Positions 5,894-6,157 of a stretch of 6,157 nucleotides of DNA are shown piece by piece (position 1 is the stretch's first letter; each line of letters begins with the position of its first letter). The notes beneath the pieces are model-generated. The model had not been told where the DNA came from. It saw only the letters and a list, made by a program, of their open reading frames with translations, and searched no databases. Both the position numbers and the translations under genes were made by a program. The stretch spans positions 1 to 6,157 of the forward strand of contig CAMBYA010000156.1 in NCBI GenBank assembly GCA_945872035.1, given 5' to 3'. The stretch comes from Rhizobium sp. Q54. GTDB taxonomy: Bacteria; Pseudomonadota; Alphaproteobacteria; SMXS01.

Positions 5894-5938
5894 GGCTGCC
5901 CAGTACCAGATTGAACCGTCCGAACGCCGCTGCCAACC

Positions 5939-5963
5939 GGAACCCGGCCTGTTCATCATCGTT
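5939..5963 (+). promoter_or_regulatory. EcfG (ECF15) general-stress promoter for the exported protein
   Basis: GGAAC (5939-5943), a 16-nt spacer and CGTT (5960-5963) match the alphaproteobacterial EcfG/sigma-T consensus (GGAAC-N16/17-CGTT) at all nine fixed bases. The site lies in the 131-nt divergent gap and points toward the gene at 6014. A start point near 5969-5971 would give a leader of about 45 nt. The match is seen; stress control is inferred. Confidence 0.7.
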
Positions 5964-6003
5964 ACAGGTTTCTGTTGCTACACCAAGGCATCGACAACTG
6001 CTC

Positions 6004-6008
6004 GGAGG
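6004..6008 (+). promoter_or_regulatory. ribosome binding site supporting a TTG start
   Basis: GGAGG sits 5 nt ahead of TTG 6014. There is no in-frame ATG or GTG close by, and a signal peptide begins right after the TTG, so this site decides the start. Confidence 0.75.
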
Positions 6009-6013
6009 CATCT

Positions 6014-6157
6014 TTGTTCAGATTAGGCGCATTGGCAGCGGTAGCCTTCGTGGCGCTTGCCGCGCCGGCCCACGCGGCATGGTACGACATCGGCTCGGTC
6101 GATTTCGACCGAGGCGGCGACCGTGAAAGGCAGTACGGCAATTTTGGCGGACCGGTG
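6014..6157 (+). CDS. exported protein of unknown function (3' end cut off)
   Basis: 48 codons are seen from a TTG start, open to the window end. The protein begins MFRLGALAAVAFVALAAPAHA, a textbook Sec signal peptide: Arg at position 3, a hydrophobic core over about residues 4-17, and an A-H-A signal peptidase I site with cleavage after residue 21. The mature part starts AWYDIGSVDFDRGGD and continues with RER, QYGNFGGPV. The aromatic/acidic start with a V-x-F strand and an F-G-G-P turn suggests a small secreted beta-rich protein. It reminds me weakly of DUF2541/YaaI-like proteins, but too little is present to assign a family. Placement behind an EcfG-type promoter suggests a periplasmic stress-related role (inference). 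It is divergent from the aldo/keto reductase. Confidence 0.75.
   Translation, partial: MFRLGALAAVAFVALAAPAHAAWYDIGSVDFDRGGDRERQYGNFGGPV

Noticed and set aside
5883..6011. N-terminal extension of the aldo/keto reductase to the ATG at 6011
   Set aside because: The extra 43 residues do not resemble the family, the strong ribosome binding site is at 5887-5893, and the extension would cross the divergent promoter region.
5743..6126. + strand open frame spanning the divergent gap
   Set aside because: It overlaps the aldo/keto reductase antisense and the signal-peptide gene in another frame; its translation has no coherent features.
1..6157. CRISPR array, tRNA or rRNA genes, transposase or terminal repeats
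   Set aside because: I looked on both strands and saw no periodic repeats, cloverleaf signatures or transposase motifs.

Overview
This 6.2 kb, GC-rich window (roughly two thirds G+C in the chromosomal genes by eye) looks like chromosome of an alphaproteobacterium. The case rests on the overall gene style, a GlsB/YeaQ-type membrane protein, and an exact match to the EcfG (ECF15) general-stress promoter consensus, a sigma factor class confined to Alphaproteobacteria. Genus cannot be given from the sequence alone.

Left part (1-1994, + strand): a tight three-gene run. First comes the 3' part of a Rieske non-haem iron ring-hydroxylating oxygenase alpha subunit. Two tandem, clearly paralogous SnoaL/NTF2-like proteins follow, each separated from the gene before it by exactly 16 nt and each with a good Shine-Dalgarno sequence. 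This looks like a catabolic or modifying operon in which the oxygenase hydroxylates a cyclic substrate. The SnoaL-like proteins may be unconventional small subunits or may process the product. No ferredoxin or reductase gene is visible here.

Middle part (2086-4207): a small three-helix GlsB/YeaQ/YmgE stress-associated membrane protein (+) converges on a complete RecQ DNA helicase (-), with a 46-nt gap that holds a short hairpin. RecQ has all helicase motifs, the four-Cys zinc site and an HRDC-like end. Its aromatic-rich loop carries Pro where E. coli RecQ has a functionally important His.

Right part (4253-6157): upstream of recQ and in the same orientation lies a BrnT/BrnA type II toxin-antitoxin pair with overlapping genes and a lower G+C content than its neighbours. 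Its AT-rich promoter has a -10 box flanked by two copies of a 7-bp direct repeat, a likely BrnA operator. Upstream of that is an aldo/keto reductase (-) with an intact catalytic tetrad. Divergent from it, a TTG-started exported protein of unknown function runs off the window end, preceded by a perfect EcfG-type promoter (GGAAC-N16-CGTT).

There are no RNA genes, CRISPR arrays, insertion sequences or replication origins that I can see, and no gene-free stretch exceeds 300 bases. The most interesting items are the oxygenase plus double SnoaL arrangement, the brnTA operator/promoter layout, the RecQ loop substitution, and the stress promoter in front of the unknown exported protein.
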